Origin: Nitrososphaerota archaeon
Lineage (GTDB): Archaea > Thermoproteota > Nitrososphaeria > Nitrososphaerales > UBA183
Reading direction: 5' to 3'
Length of the DNA: 8,904 nucleotides
NCBI GenBank assembly: GCA_029784825.1
Contig: JAFMAU010000074.1
Span: 1 to 8,904 of the forward strand
Numbering within the stretch: position 1 is the stretch's first letter; every line of letters begins with the position of its first letter. Below are positions 1 to 6,431 of this stretch, piece by piece. The translations under genes and the position numbers were made by a program. The notes beneath the pieces are model-generated. The model had not been told where the DNA came from. It saw nothing but the letters and a program-made list of their open reading frames with translations, and made no database searches.

Positions 1-131
1 AGGGCGCCTGACGCCGGGAGTTGAGTTGCCTGTGCGGTTTGAATTTCAGGAAGCGCACATGGTACCAAGAGAAGGCAGATCGCGGCCAGGACCAGCGGGG
101 TTCTCTTCACACCGGGAGAGCCTCTGGCCGG

Positions 132-137
132 TTTTAA
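132..137 (+). promoter_or_regulatory. TATA-like box of the pilus platform gene
   Basis: The hexamer TTTTAA begins 27 nt before the GTG start at 159. No Shine-Dalgarno sequence lies between. This fits an archaeal TATA box with transcription starting at or next to the start codon, giving a leaderless mRNA. The same 27-28 nt spacing recurs at four other genes in the window, which strengthens the assignment. Confidence 0.55.
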
Positions 138-158
138 GGCAGGCCAGGCTTCCGCGTC

Positions 159-2051
159 GTGGTCAGAGTTTCAGCGGGCAGGCTCTACTTCGTCATTCTC
201 GGGGTCGCGGCTTCGCTGGTCCTTTTCTTGGCTCTTCAGAGCGCAAGTCCCCTGTCAGGGCTCTCCAAGGGACTCGTCCTCGGCTTCGTCCTCTCTGAGG
301 CGATAATCCTAGTCGCCTTTCCACTCCTGCTCAGCCTGTTCCATGTCAGCCTCGAGAGCAAGGTTCGGATGAGCAACGTCTTGGACATCTTCCGCAGGGC
401 CCGTCCCGGCGTTCGTGAAGTCAAAGAGGACAAGGCCGTCAGGCTCACGAGGAGCATCCCCCTCCTGAACAGGCTCGCCGAGAGGGTGGAGCGGAGCATA
501 AGGAGCGACGTCGTGAAGGGCGGGATGCAGCTCGACCCCTACGCCTTCGCTGCGAGGTACTCGTTCTACTCGGTGGCTTTGGCCGCCGTCTTCGTCCCGC
601 TCTCGCTCGTCCTCTCCGTCCTAGTCAGTCCCACGCTCCTTGCCCTGATGATGGTGCCCGCGATAATCCTCTACACGCCCTCTCTGAGTGCGAAGAACAG
701 GGTGTCCGAGAGGAAGACGAACGTCAGGGACGAGCTCCCCTTCTTCGCCCTGCTCTCTTCGGTAATGCAGTCTGCCGGGCGGTCCCTTGTCGACGCGTTC
801 AGGGGGACGCTGGGGAAGCAGATACTCCCTGCGATGGAGGTGGAGGCTAGGCTCCTTCAGAAGAGCATCGGGTTCGGGAAGGACTTGGTCGGCGCTCTGG
901 ATGACCTCGCATCCTCCCACCCGGATGACTCCTTCAAGCACTTCCTCTACGGGTACACGGGGGTCCTGAAGTCGGGTGGGGACGTGGTCTTGTACCTCTC
1001 TGACCGGACGAGGGAGTACCTCGCCTCCATGAGGTTCAGGTGGCAGAGCTACGCGGAGAAGGTAGGGACCATCGGAGAGATGCTGATCATAGTCTTCGTC
1101 CTCCTACCACTCCTGCTGGTCGTGGGTGCAATCACCATGCCCCCCGACCTAGTCGCCATGATCTCCTACGTGAGCGTGGCGGCCCTTCCAATCATAGCGC
1201 TGCTGATGTATTTCATGGTGAAAGCGGTGCAGCCCAGAGTCTACGACATCCTCGGAGGGGACGCGAGGCTCGGGCTCGCGGGGGTGGCTGCGGGGGCGCT
1301 CGTTTCTTCGTTCACCGGGCAGATTTGGCTGATGGTGGCTGTGTCGGGAGCGGCCGGGGCTGCGCTGTACGGCCTTCCAGTCAGAGCCCAGATCAGGGAA
1401 GTCAGGCTGACCGAGGCGGCTCTCCCGGACTTCCTCAGGAGCATAGCGGAGTACAGGAAGATAGGATACAACATGAGGAAGGCGGTGCTGGAGACCGCGG
1501 CCAAGACGAAGTTCAACCCCGTATTCGACTCGATTCTGGAGAGGATGGCGGCCCAGATGAGCCTCGGGGTGAGACTCGGGGAGGTGAAGGTGGCCATGAG
1601 AAGCTGGCTGGGGAGGATGACGATCTTCATCCTCGACCAGATCACCGAGAGCGGGGGCGGTACGCCTGCGAACATCGAGGACCTCTACAACTTCATCTCC
1701 GGGTACAACCGGCTGAAGAAGGAGGCCACATCGTCGGTGGGGCTCTACAAGATGCTCGGCTACGCTGTACCGGTGGCCATCCCTCTCGTCGTGAAGGTCA
1801 TCAGCGGGGTCATCGGGAGCTTCGGCGCGTCCAGCGCTGGCTTCTTCGGGGGCGGGACCGCCTCGCTTGCCATCGTGAACGCTACGGTGGACATAGTCAC
1901 CGTGGTCGCAGCGGGCGCCATAGCCTTCACGATGACAAGGGCCACTGACTTCACGGCGAAGAACACACTGAACATGACGATTCTCTTCGCCCTGGCGGTT
2001 GTGGCGGTGGCCCTCACCCAGTACCTTCCGAACTTCTCCCTCGGCTTCTGA
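159..2051 (+). CDS. tadC: Archaeal type IV pilus platform protein, TadC/ArlJ-like, two T2SF domains
   Basis: Polytopic membrane platform protein expected to couple a cytoplasmic secretion ATPase to pilin extraction and pilus assembly. The 630 residues contain two type II secretion F (T2SF) domains. The first is about residues 190-300, starting DELPFFALLSS and containing a SGGD turn at 272-275. The second is about residues 420-520, starting ALPDFLRSIAEYRK and containing ESGGG at 497-501. Likely membrane segments are near 9-27, 38-61, 136-172, 305-354, 370-405, 534-555, 570-593 and 605-621. The duplicated T2SF layout is characteristic of archaeal family members. The GTG start is the first start codon after an in-frame TAA at 135-137 and sits 27 nt after a TATA-like box. 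Two pilin-like genes follow on the same strand. No ATPase gene is present; it may lie upstream of the window. Whether the system makes adhesive pili or archaella cannot be decided, but the diverse small pilins favour pili. Confidence 0.85.
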   Translation: MVRVSAGRLYFVILGVAASLVLFLALQSASPLSGLSKGLVLGFVLSEAIILVAFPLLLSLFHVSLESKVRMSNVLDIFRRARPGVREVKEDKAVRLTRSIPLLNRLAERVERSIRSDVVKGGMQLDPYAFAARYSFYSVALAAVFVPLSLVLSVLVSPTLLALMMVPAIILYTPSLSAKNRVSERKTNVRDELPFFALLSSVMQSAGRSLVDAFRGTLGKQILPAMEVEARLLQKSIGFGKDLVGALDDLASSHPDDSFKHFLYGYTGVLKSGGDVVLYLSDRTREYLASMRFRWQSYAEKVGTIGEMLIIVFVLLPLLLVVGAITMPPDLVAMISYVSVAALPIIALLMYFMVKAVQPRVYDILGGDARLGLAGVAAGALVSSFTGQIWLMVAVSGAAGAALYGLPVRAQIREVRLTEAALPDFLRSIAEYRKIGYNMRKAVLETAAKTKFNPVFDSILERMAAQMSLGVRLGEVKVAMRSWLGRMTIFILDQITESGGGTPANIEDLYNFISGYNRLKKEATSSVGLYKMLGYAVPVAIPLVVKVISGVIGSFGASSAGFFGGGTASLAIVNATVDIVTVVAAGAIAFTMTRATDFTAKNTLNMTILFALAVVAVALTQYLPNFSLGF

Positions 2052-2054
2052 GTT

Positions 2055-2063
2055 CGTTAAAAG
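2055..2063 (+). promoter_or_regulatory. TATA-like box CGTTAAAAG of first pilin gene
   Basis: TTAAAA begins 28 nt before the ATG at 2085, and there is no Shine-Dalgarno sequence in the gap. A leaderless transcript starting at the ATG is predicted. The identical nonamer CGTTAAAAG is found on the other strand upstream of the gene starting at 6397, at the same distance. Confidence 0.6.
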
Positions 2064-2084
2064 TGGATACTGACCCGGACTTCA

Positions 2085-2540
2085 ATGAAGACTAGTCTTC
2101 AGACACACCGAAGAAGAGCCATCTCTCCCATCATCGCAACCATCCTCGTCGTCGCCATGACCATAGTCGCCGCCGGGGTCCTCTACACCTACTTCACGAC
2201 CACGGCCAGCAGGGCCCAGAACACCGACCAGATCCAGGTGAGCGCCTCCATCGCAGTAGCGAGCGGCTCGGGCACCGGCACGGCCGTCGTTTCAGTGACG
2301 GACTCCGGCTCGATAGCGCTGACGGGCCTGACATTGGGCGGAACGGTCGTTCCTGCGACACAGCCTACCTGGAGCCCCGCGCCAACGCCAGCTTCGCCGA
2401 TAGCCCCCGGCGGCGGGACAAGCACCACCTTCTCCACAGCGACTTTGGTCACGGCGGGAGTGTCCTACACCATCACCGTGGCGGCCACCTTCGCCAACGG
2501 CGCAACTCAGACCCAAGTAGTCACTGTCACCGTGCAGTAG
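2085..2540 (+). CDS. Archaeal type IV pilin-like protein
   Basis: Small secreted pilin-like protein of 151 residues. The N-terminus has a class III signal peptide: basic stretch THRRRA at 7-12, probable prepilin peptidase cleavage after A12, then a hydrophobic helix at about 13-36 beginning ISPIIATILVV. That helix would anchor the subunit in the membrane before assembly and form the pilus core. The rest is Ser/Thr/Gly-rich and predicted to be beta-rich, with a Pro-rich insertion at about 90-110 (containing PAPTPASP) that probably forms a flexible surface loop. No cysteines are present. It lies 33 nt after the platform gene but has its own TATA box and is followed by a hairpin, so it is probably transcribed alone. 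Its start ISPIIATIL and C-terminal FANGAT resemble the pilin at 6933-7430 (VSTIIATIL, LSNGAT), suggesting paralogy. Whether it is a major or minor subunit cannot be told. Confidence 0.82.
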   Translation: MKTSLQTHRRRAISPIIATILVVAMTIVAAGVLYTYFTTTASRAQNTDQIQVSASIAVASGSGTGTAVVSVTDSGSIALTGLTLGGTVVPATQPTWSPAPTPASPIAPGGGTSTTFSTATLVTAGVSYTITVAATFANGATQTQVVTVTVQ

Positions 2541-2551
2541 AGGTCAAGAGC

Positions 2552-2572
2552 GGGCCTGGGTGGACCAGGCCC
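2552..2572 (+). terminator. Perfect hairpin after first pilin gene
   Basis: GGGCCTGG at 2552-2559 and CCAGGCCC at 2565-2572 form an uninterrupted 8-bp stem with a 5-nt loop, 11 nt after the TAG stop at 2538-2540. A pyrimidine-rich tract ending in TTTT at 2581-2584 follows. This could terminate or protect the 3' end of the first pilin mRNA. The T-run is also the TATA box of the next gene. Intrinsic hairpins are not essential for archaeal termination, so a role in RNA stability is an alternative. Confidence 0.55.
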
Positions 2573-2580
2573 TCCCCTCC

Positions 2581-2586
2581 TTTTAG
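2581..2586 (+). promoter_or_regulatory. TATA-like box of second pilin gene
   Basis: TTTTAG begins 28 nt before the ATG at 2609. No ribosome binding site lies between, so a leaderless mRNA is predicted. The box coincides with the T-run following the hairpin at 2552-2572. Confidence 0.5.
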
Positions 2587-2608
2587 CGGATTTCACTTCG
2601 TTCGCGCG

Positions 2609-3013
2609 ATGAAGACTCGAGCGAAGTCCAGAAGAGCCCAGGCTGAGATTATCGGTGCCCTCTTCTTCATAGTCCTCGCGATGATCGTGTTCAGCCTCTT
2701 CACGGCCCTCTTAGCTGCTCAGTATTCGATGGCAAGGCAGGCTGCCCAAGCCCAGCTTGTAGTCGGCGGGAAGGCTGAGGAGAGTCTTTCCGTGAGCTTA
2801 GGCTCGGGGACAGTGACAATCAGAAACAACGGCCCAAGCGCTGCTACGATTTCCTATTACATAGGGGTGAACGGTGGCGGCCAGCAGCAAGTCGTGGCCC
2901 TAGGCCAGCCCATCGCAATCGCCCCTCGAGGGACATCGACACTCTCTGTAAACTCATCGTTTCAGAATGTAGGCGTGATAACTTCGTCCGGGAATGTTTG
3001 GTGGAGTTCTTGA
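2609..3013 (+). CDS. Archaeal type IV pilin-like protein (minor pilin candidate)
   Basis: Secreted pilin-like protein of 134 residues. Its class III signal peptide has the basic stretch KSRRA at 6-10, likely cleavage after A10, and a hydrophobic helix at about 14-37. Glu13 lies near the start of that helix, comparable to the conserved glutamate of type IV pilins. The C-terminal part looks like a beta-sandwich, with TVTIRNNGPSAATISYY around 68-84 and a terminal ITSSGNVWW at 124-132. A related block, VTSRG, occurs at 136-140 of the large protein at 5027-6397. No cysteines are present. The gene follows the first pilin gene with a hairpin and its own TATA box between, so expression is probably independent. 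The ATG was chosen because the signal peptide starts correctly there. It may be a major or minor subunit. Confidence 0.78.
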   Translation: MKTRAKSRRAQAEIIGALFFIVLAMIVFSLFTALLAAQYSMARQAAQAQLVVGGKAEESLSVSLGSGTVTIRNNGPSAATISYYIGVNGGGQQQVVALGQPIAIAPRGTSTLSVNSSFQNVGVITSSGNVWWSS

Positions 3014-3103
3014 GAGGGTTTGTGCCTTCCCAAGAACAAGCCTAACACCTGGCCCCATTCGACGGATTCTATCGCCTAGACTGATCCTTTGCGCTTGGTG
3101 CCA

Positions 3104-4888
3104 CTATGCAAGCCTGTCTTGAGTCCCGCTTCCCTTCCCGCTTCTCTTGGTCTCGAAGGTGTGAAGGGATCCGAAGCTCAAAGTCTCGTTGCGACCCTCT
3201 GGTCTCTTTTTCGCTACTTGAGCTTCTTGGTAGGGATTGATTGTCGGAGGAATGTCAGGTACCTTACCCCTGAGCAGATCCTTAACCGTCAATATCTGGA
3301 TCGCCGGGTATTCATGGTGCCATGTGGGGTGTTTGAATGGCTCGGTAGCCCTTTCCTCTTTGACCATTTCGCTTGTGGGTTCCTCTAGAGTAATGAAGAT
3401 GCCCATAGCGGCTCTTTGCCGTGATACGACGTCGCGAAGCTCCCTGATGTCCTTTACCCCCACATGGCCACTCTTGACCTGGACTACTATCCTCTCAGCA
3501 CGACCATTAGCGTCGTTGAATCTAAGCCAGCCATCAACGCCCTCGTCCGCACCCTTCCTGCCTTCTCTGCTTCCTGTCGAAGACCCAACCGGCCTCGCAT
3601 TGATGAGGGAAAGCGCCCACCATTGGAATTGGTATCTGTCTTTCGCAAGTGCCTGCGCAGCCTCCAGCTCTTGGGGCTCCCCCTCTATTCTGAATCTCGC
3701 GCGTGGATAGGCCTCATGCATCCTTCGCTTGATCACATTCACCGCCAAGTAGGTAATGTCAATTCCAATCCAGTGCCGGTGTAGCTTCTCGGCGGCGTCG
3801 ATTGCAGTCCCACAACCGCAGAACGGATCGAGCACCCAATCATCGGGGTCGGTGCTTGCTTCTATGACTCGCTCTAGCAGTTGAGTTGGCTTCTGAGTAG
3901 GATATCCTAGTCGTTCTTTGGCGGTTTGATTAAGCCGGTCTATGTCTGTCCAAACGTCGCCTACCGTTACCTTGCGCGACGACTCATCGAACGGCTCAGC
4001 ATCGCGCCTTCTTGGGAAACCGCCATCCTTCGGCCAGTGGATGAGGCCTTGAGCGTCCCAATTATCCCTTGTCTCGGTATCGTTCGCCCAATGGCGACCC
4101 ATTGTGCTTGGGTCGAATCCACGCCACGGTCTCCCACTTTCTCCCTCCTTGGTGACTCCCGGTGCGGTCAACTCGTAAGTCTGATACTTTTTCCCGTTGC
4201 TACCAGTTACGAGGGTGTGAGGCAATTTCCGCGTGTCCGCTGGCACCTTGGTGGTCTTGAATTTGGCCTCGGCCGTCTTTCTGTAGTAGAGGAGGGTGTC
4301 ATGTATACTCGGCCAATTCCCCGTCGTGCTGCGGTTGTTCGTCCTCTGCCAGACGATTTCCCCCGCAAAATTCCTTTCTCCAAAAACAGAGTCGAGTGTG
4401 AGCTTAAGATAGTGGCTCGCGGTTGGGTCACAATGGAGATAGAGGGAGCCGGTGGGCTTTAGAACTCTGCGCAGCTCGACAAGTCTCACGGTCATCATAA
4501 AGAGATAGGCCGTCATGTCATTCTTGCCGAGAAGGCGGTACAGGGAGTCGGCTACGGTCGCAACGCGATTATCGACTTCGTTGCCAACAAGGTAATCGTG
4601 AGTCTGTCTAGCGGCAGCATCCCAGTGCCAGAAGTCTGTAAAAGCTCTGATTTGAGCGGCGGATTCCTCTCCTGTTGATTCCTTGAATAGAATATTGTAG
4701 TCAGCCTTGCTGTTGAAGGGTGGGTCGAGATAGATTAAATCAATCGATTCGTCTGGAATGAATCGTCTAAGTATATCGAGATTGTCGCCGTAGAACAGTA
4801 CGTTGTCTTGCAGAGCAAGCGGGGGCAATTCAGTCGATAGGAGAAGGAAATTAACACATCTTGGATTGAGGTAAGAAACAAAAAACAA
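3104..4888 (-). CDS. DNA methyltransferase fused to an Mrr-like restriction nuclease domain
   Basis: Probable single-chain restriction-modification enzyme of 594 residues. The methyltransferase part contains the catalytic DPPFNS motif at 55-60 (motif IV), the GYPTQKP block at 328-334, and the AdoMet-binding DPFCGCGT at 354-361 (motif I). Motif IV precedes motif I, the beta-class order of N6-adenine or N4-cytosine amino-methyltransferases, with a likely target recognition region between. The C-terminus (about 445-545) resembles an Mrr-type PD-(D/E)xK nuclease: VDGW with D452, then IVVQVKSG with Q470 and K472. It would methylate and possibly cleave DNA; target sequence unknown. The start is a TTG placed 26 nt after a TTTAAT box. 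Another TTG at 4828, just before the conserved PPLALQDNVLFYGDNLDIL region, also has an AT-rich box 26 nt upstream and would remove 20 residues. The gene appears more AT-rich than its pilus neighbours, suggesting horizontal acquisition. No separate nuclease or specificity gene is adjacent. Confidence 0.88.
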   Translation of the reverse strand: MFFVSYLNPRCVNFLLLSTELPPLALQDNVLFYGDNLDILRRFIPDESIDLIYLDPPFNSKADYNILFKESTGEESAAQIRAFTDFWHWDAAARQTHDYLVGNEVDNRVATVADSLYRLLGKNDMTAYLFMMTVRLVELRRVLKPTGSLYLHCDPTASHYLKLTLDSVFGERNFAGEIVWQRTNNRSTTGNWPSIHDTLLYYRKTAEAKFKTTKVPADTRKLPHTLVTGSNGKKYQTYELTAPGVTKEGESGRPWRGFDPSTMGRHWANDTETRDNWDAQGLIHWPKDGGFPRRRDAEPFDESSRKVTVGDVWTDIDRLNQTAKERLGYPTQKPTQLLERVIEASTDPDDWVLDPFCGCGTAIDAAEKLHRHWIGIDITYLAVNVIKRRMHEAYPRARFRIEGEPQELEAAQALAKDRYQFQWWALSLINARPVGSSTGSREGRKGADEGVDGWLRFNDANGRAERIVVQVKSGHVGVKDIRELRDVVSRQRAAMGIFITLEEPTSEMVKEERATEPFKHPTWHHEYPAIQILTVKDLLRGKVPDIPPTINPYQEAQVAKKRPEGRNETLSFGSLHTFETKRSGKGSGTQDRLA

Positions 4889-4908
4889 TTGATAACCTCG
4901 TAAACCCG

Positions 4909-4914
4909 ATTAAA
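4909..4914 (-). promoter_or_regulatory. TATA-like box of the methyltransferase gene
   Basis: On the minus strand TTTAAT begins 26 nt before the TTG start at 4888, compatible with a leaderless transcript. A second candidate, TTAATTTC from 4854 downward, sits 26 nt before the internal TTG at 4828. The sequence alone does not decide between them. Confidence 0.4.
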
Positions 4915-4958
4915 TCGAGAACTGAGGATAATCTTCGCTGAGCCCAGGGATCATTACG

Positions 4959-4990
4959 CCTCCTACCGGCCTTGACGGCCGACTGGCAGG
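4959..4990 (-). terminator. Imperfect hairpin downstream of the large Cys-rich protein gene
   Basis: CGGCC (4967-4971) and GGCCG (4977-4981) form a 5-bp core with a 5-nt loop. Outer bases extend it with G-T wobbles, two mismatches and further C-G pairs. It lies 37 nt beyond the stop of the gene at 5027-6397 and before the promoter of the methyltransferase gene. No T-run follows on the minus strand, so termination is uncertain; it may simply stabilise the mRNA 3' end. Confidence 0.3.
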
Positions 4991-5026
4991 ACACACGCAC
5001 TGCTCCCGGCTTGGTTCATTCCCCTC

Positions 5027-6397
5027 TCAACCTCCAATTAGCCATGTCGACCCCAAGGTCGACAAGGTCTCGAAGCTGACGGTGGTCACGACGGGGACCG
5101 TCTCGGTGATCCAGTAGGTGTAGGTGCTGTAGACAGCCGAACAGGAGTACTGCGAGCCTGATGGGCAGTAGCTCATCTGGCCAAGGTTGACCGCATGAGC
5201 CTGGTACATAGGTGAGCATGAGTATTGCGTGGTCGAGCTTCCGGTTGGACAATAGGAGAGTTGGCCGAGGCTGGTCGTGGTCGTCTGCTGGCGATACACC
5301 GGCGTGCAGGAGTAGTAGGTCCTGGTGTAGGAATTCGGCGACGGGCAGTACGACAGCTGGCCTAGCGATTCGCTCTGGTAGGTCGTCTGAGTTGTGTACA
5401 CCGCGTAACAGGTTATCCCGAGCTGGTAGGCGTAGGAGGGGCAGCTGGACGAGAAGCCCTCGTACTGGGTCGTGTAGTAGGTATTCACCGTGGCCGACGC
5501 GTAGGTCGTCACCGTCTCGGTCCTGTAGATGGGCACCAGGTAGGTGTACATGATGACCTTGGGGAAGGTGACCAGAGACAGTAGCTCGTTGCCGCATATG
5601 AAGAAGAGCGGGAAGTAGCAATAGTGCGCCCAGTACTGCTCGCCGACAAGGACAGTCTTGGTCGTCGTGAGGCTGCAGAGGCCGTCCTGGTAGTTGGTCC
5701 AGCCGGAGGGGCAAGTGTAGGTGGTGTGGGCCACGGTCATGTACAGGTCGTAACCTGAGAGGACCTGGGTCGTCACCGGGTAGTGCGCTGTGACGTCGTA
5801 GCCAGACAGCATGCTCGACGTGGTAGTCTCGGTCACGGTGTAGCCGACCAGGGGGTCGGTCGTTTCTGAGACGACATAACCGGAAAGCCTCTGGCCGGTC
5901 TCCTGGACCTGTTCCTGCTGGTACGTGGTGACCTGCTTGGTCTGCTGGACGGTCTGTACCTGTGAGGTGATGTAGAGTCCCCTGCTCGTCACCAAGGTGA
6001 CGCTCGTCAGGCTCGGCAGGGTGCCTCCGGAGACCGACTCGGCCAGTGAACTGATGTTGATCGCGGTGGTCTGCCCCGGGGAGACCACGTAGTTGACCGA
6101 CTCGGAGAGGGTCTGGCCGTTGCTTTCCTGCAGGAGCGCGTACACGATCGAGGTCTGGACACCTGAGCTCTGGGCCAGCCAGATCGTCCCGCCTGCAGAA
6201 GGGGAGGCAGAGAGCCCGGAGAGCTCCTGCTGCCTGGTCGCCAGGGTGCTCTCGACGCCGATCTGCTTGCTCACGAGGCCGGACTGTGCGGACGCGAGCG
6301 CTCCGACGCCCACAAAAGCCGAGGCCACGAGGGCGACGAAGAAGATGGACACTGGCAAGGAAGCTATCCCCTTTCTCGTGCAGCCGATTGGCTTCAT
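5027..6397 (-). CDS. Large pilin-like secreted protein with Tyr/Thr/Cys-rich repeat region, candidate pilus adhesin
   Basis: Secreted 456-residue protein of unrecognised family. The N-terminus looks like a class III signal peptide: TRKG at 7-10, likely cleavage after G10, then the hydrophobic helix IASLPVSIFFVALVASAFVG. Residues 70-145 resemble a small pilin core, ending in LVTSRGLYI at 135-142, similar to the end of the pilin at 2609-3013. A Gln-rich linker (about 146-170) leads to an extension unlike ordinary pilins. This has four Leu-x-Gly-Tyr units (171-218), then Cys pairs C229/C241, C260/C268, C319/C330, C351/C364, C383/C394 and C411/C419. The last three pairs lie in near-repeats built on LGQ(L/M)SYCP...YSC. 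The 12 cysteines of the mature protein are even in number and paired, which suggests disulfides outside the cell. A tip adhesin or surface-stalk role is inferred. The ATG at 6397 lies 28 nt after a TATA-like box. An S-layer-associated protein is an alternative. Confidence 0.8.
   Translation of the reverse strand: MKPIGCTRKGIASLPVSIFFVALVASAFVGVGALASAQSGLVSKQIGVESTLATRQQELSGLSASPSAGGTIWLAQSSGVQTSIVYALLQESNGQTLSESVNYVVSPGQTTAINISSLAESVSGGTLPSLTSVTLVTSRGLYITSQVQTVQQTKQVTTYQQEQVQETGQRLSGYVVSETTDPLVGYTVTETTTSSMLSGYDVTAHYPVTTQVLSGYDLYMTVAHTTYTCPSGWTNYQDGLCSLTTTKTVLVGEQYWAHYCYFPLFFICGNELLSLVTFPKVIMYTYLVPIYRTETVTTYASATVNTYYTTQYEGFSSSCPSYAYQLGITCYAVYTTQTTYQSESLGQLSYCPSPNSYTRTYYSCTPVYRQQTTTTSLGQLSYCPTGSSTTQYSCSPMYQAHAVNLGQMSYCPSGSQYSCSAVYSTYTYWITETVPVVTTVSFETLSTLGSTWLIGG
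5114..5368 (-). repeat. Three tandem Cys-containing protein repeats (LGQxSYCP type)
   Basis: Residues 344-428 of the large secreted protein contain three degenerate units beginning SLGQLSYCP, SLGQLSYCP and NLGQMSYCP. Each is followed by a variable Ser/Thr/Tyr stretch and then YSC plus (T/S)PVY, SPMY or SAVY. The units are about 32, 28 and 25 residues, shortening toward the C-terminus, with one Cys pair each. More degenerate Cys pairs earlier in the protein may be older copies. Confidence 0.75.
5714..5887 (-). repeat. Four Leu-x-Gly-Tyr protein repeats
   Basis: Residues 171-228 of the large secreted protein contain LSGYVVSE, LVGYTVTE, LSGYDVTA and LSGYDLYM, starting at residues 171, 183, 197 and 213. 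The spacing grows from 12 to 14 to 16. They alternate Thr/Val residues as in extended beta strands, and sit between the Gln-rich linker and the Cys-rich part. Confidence 0.65.
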
Positions 6398-6418
6398 TGC
6401 CTGCGGAGTGGGTCTCGT

Positions 6419-6427
6419 CTTTTAACG
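6419..6427 (-). promoter_or_regulatory. TATA-like box CGTTAAAAG of the large secreted protein gene
   Basis: On the minus strand CGTTAAAAG has its TTAAAA starting 28 nt before the ATG at 6397. It is identical to the nonamer upstream of the pilin at 2085, at the same spacing. It lies just after the stop of the upstream pilin gene (6432), so the large protein can be transcribed independently. A leaderless mRNA is predicted. Confidence 0.6.
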
Positions 6428-6431
6428 CGGA

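Noticed and set aside
26..298. 90-codon frame at the left edge
   Set aside because: Arg/Pro/Ser-rich, overlaps the platform gene by 140 nt, and has no homology-like features. Short fragments of an upstream gene may end at TGA 9-11 or 22-24, but which one cannot be decided.
1040..1948. 302-codon same-strand open frame inside the platform gene
   Set aside because: Gly/Arg/Asp-rich composition with no recognisable domain, entirely within the well-supported platform gene in another frame. It is a by-product of high GC content.
3014..3103. Gap between the convergent second pilin and methyltransferase genes
   Set aside because: Inspected for terminators, attachment sites or small RNAs that would explain an insertion. 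No convincing hairpin or flanking repeat was seen.
3237..4462. Several plus-strand open frames antisense to the methyltransferase
   Set aside because: They mirror the methyltransferase coding region and show no family features; the minus-strand frame has clear catalytic motifs.
5046..5063. GTCGAC inverted repeat with 6-nt loop
   Set aside because: It lies within the last codons of the large secreted protein. GTCGAC is itself a palindrome, so two copies automatically pair; there is no T-run and no clear role.
5016..5714. 232-codon minus-strand frame overlapping the Cys-rich gene
   Set aside because: It is a shifted reading of the repeat-rich coding sequence, His/Leu/Arg-rich and without a signal peptide. 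The overlapping frame has a clear signal peptide and promoter.
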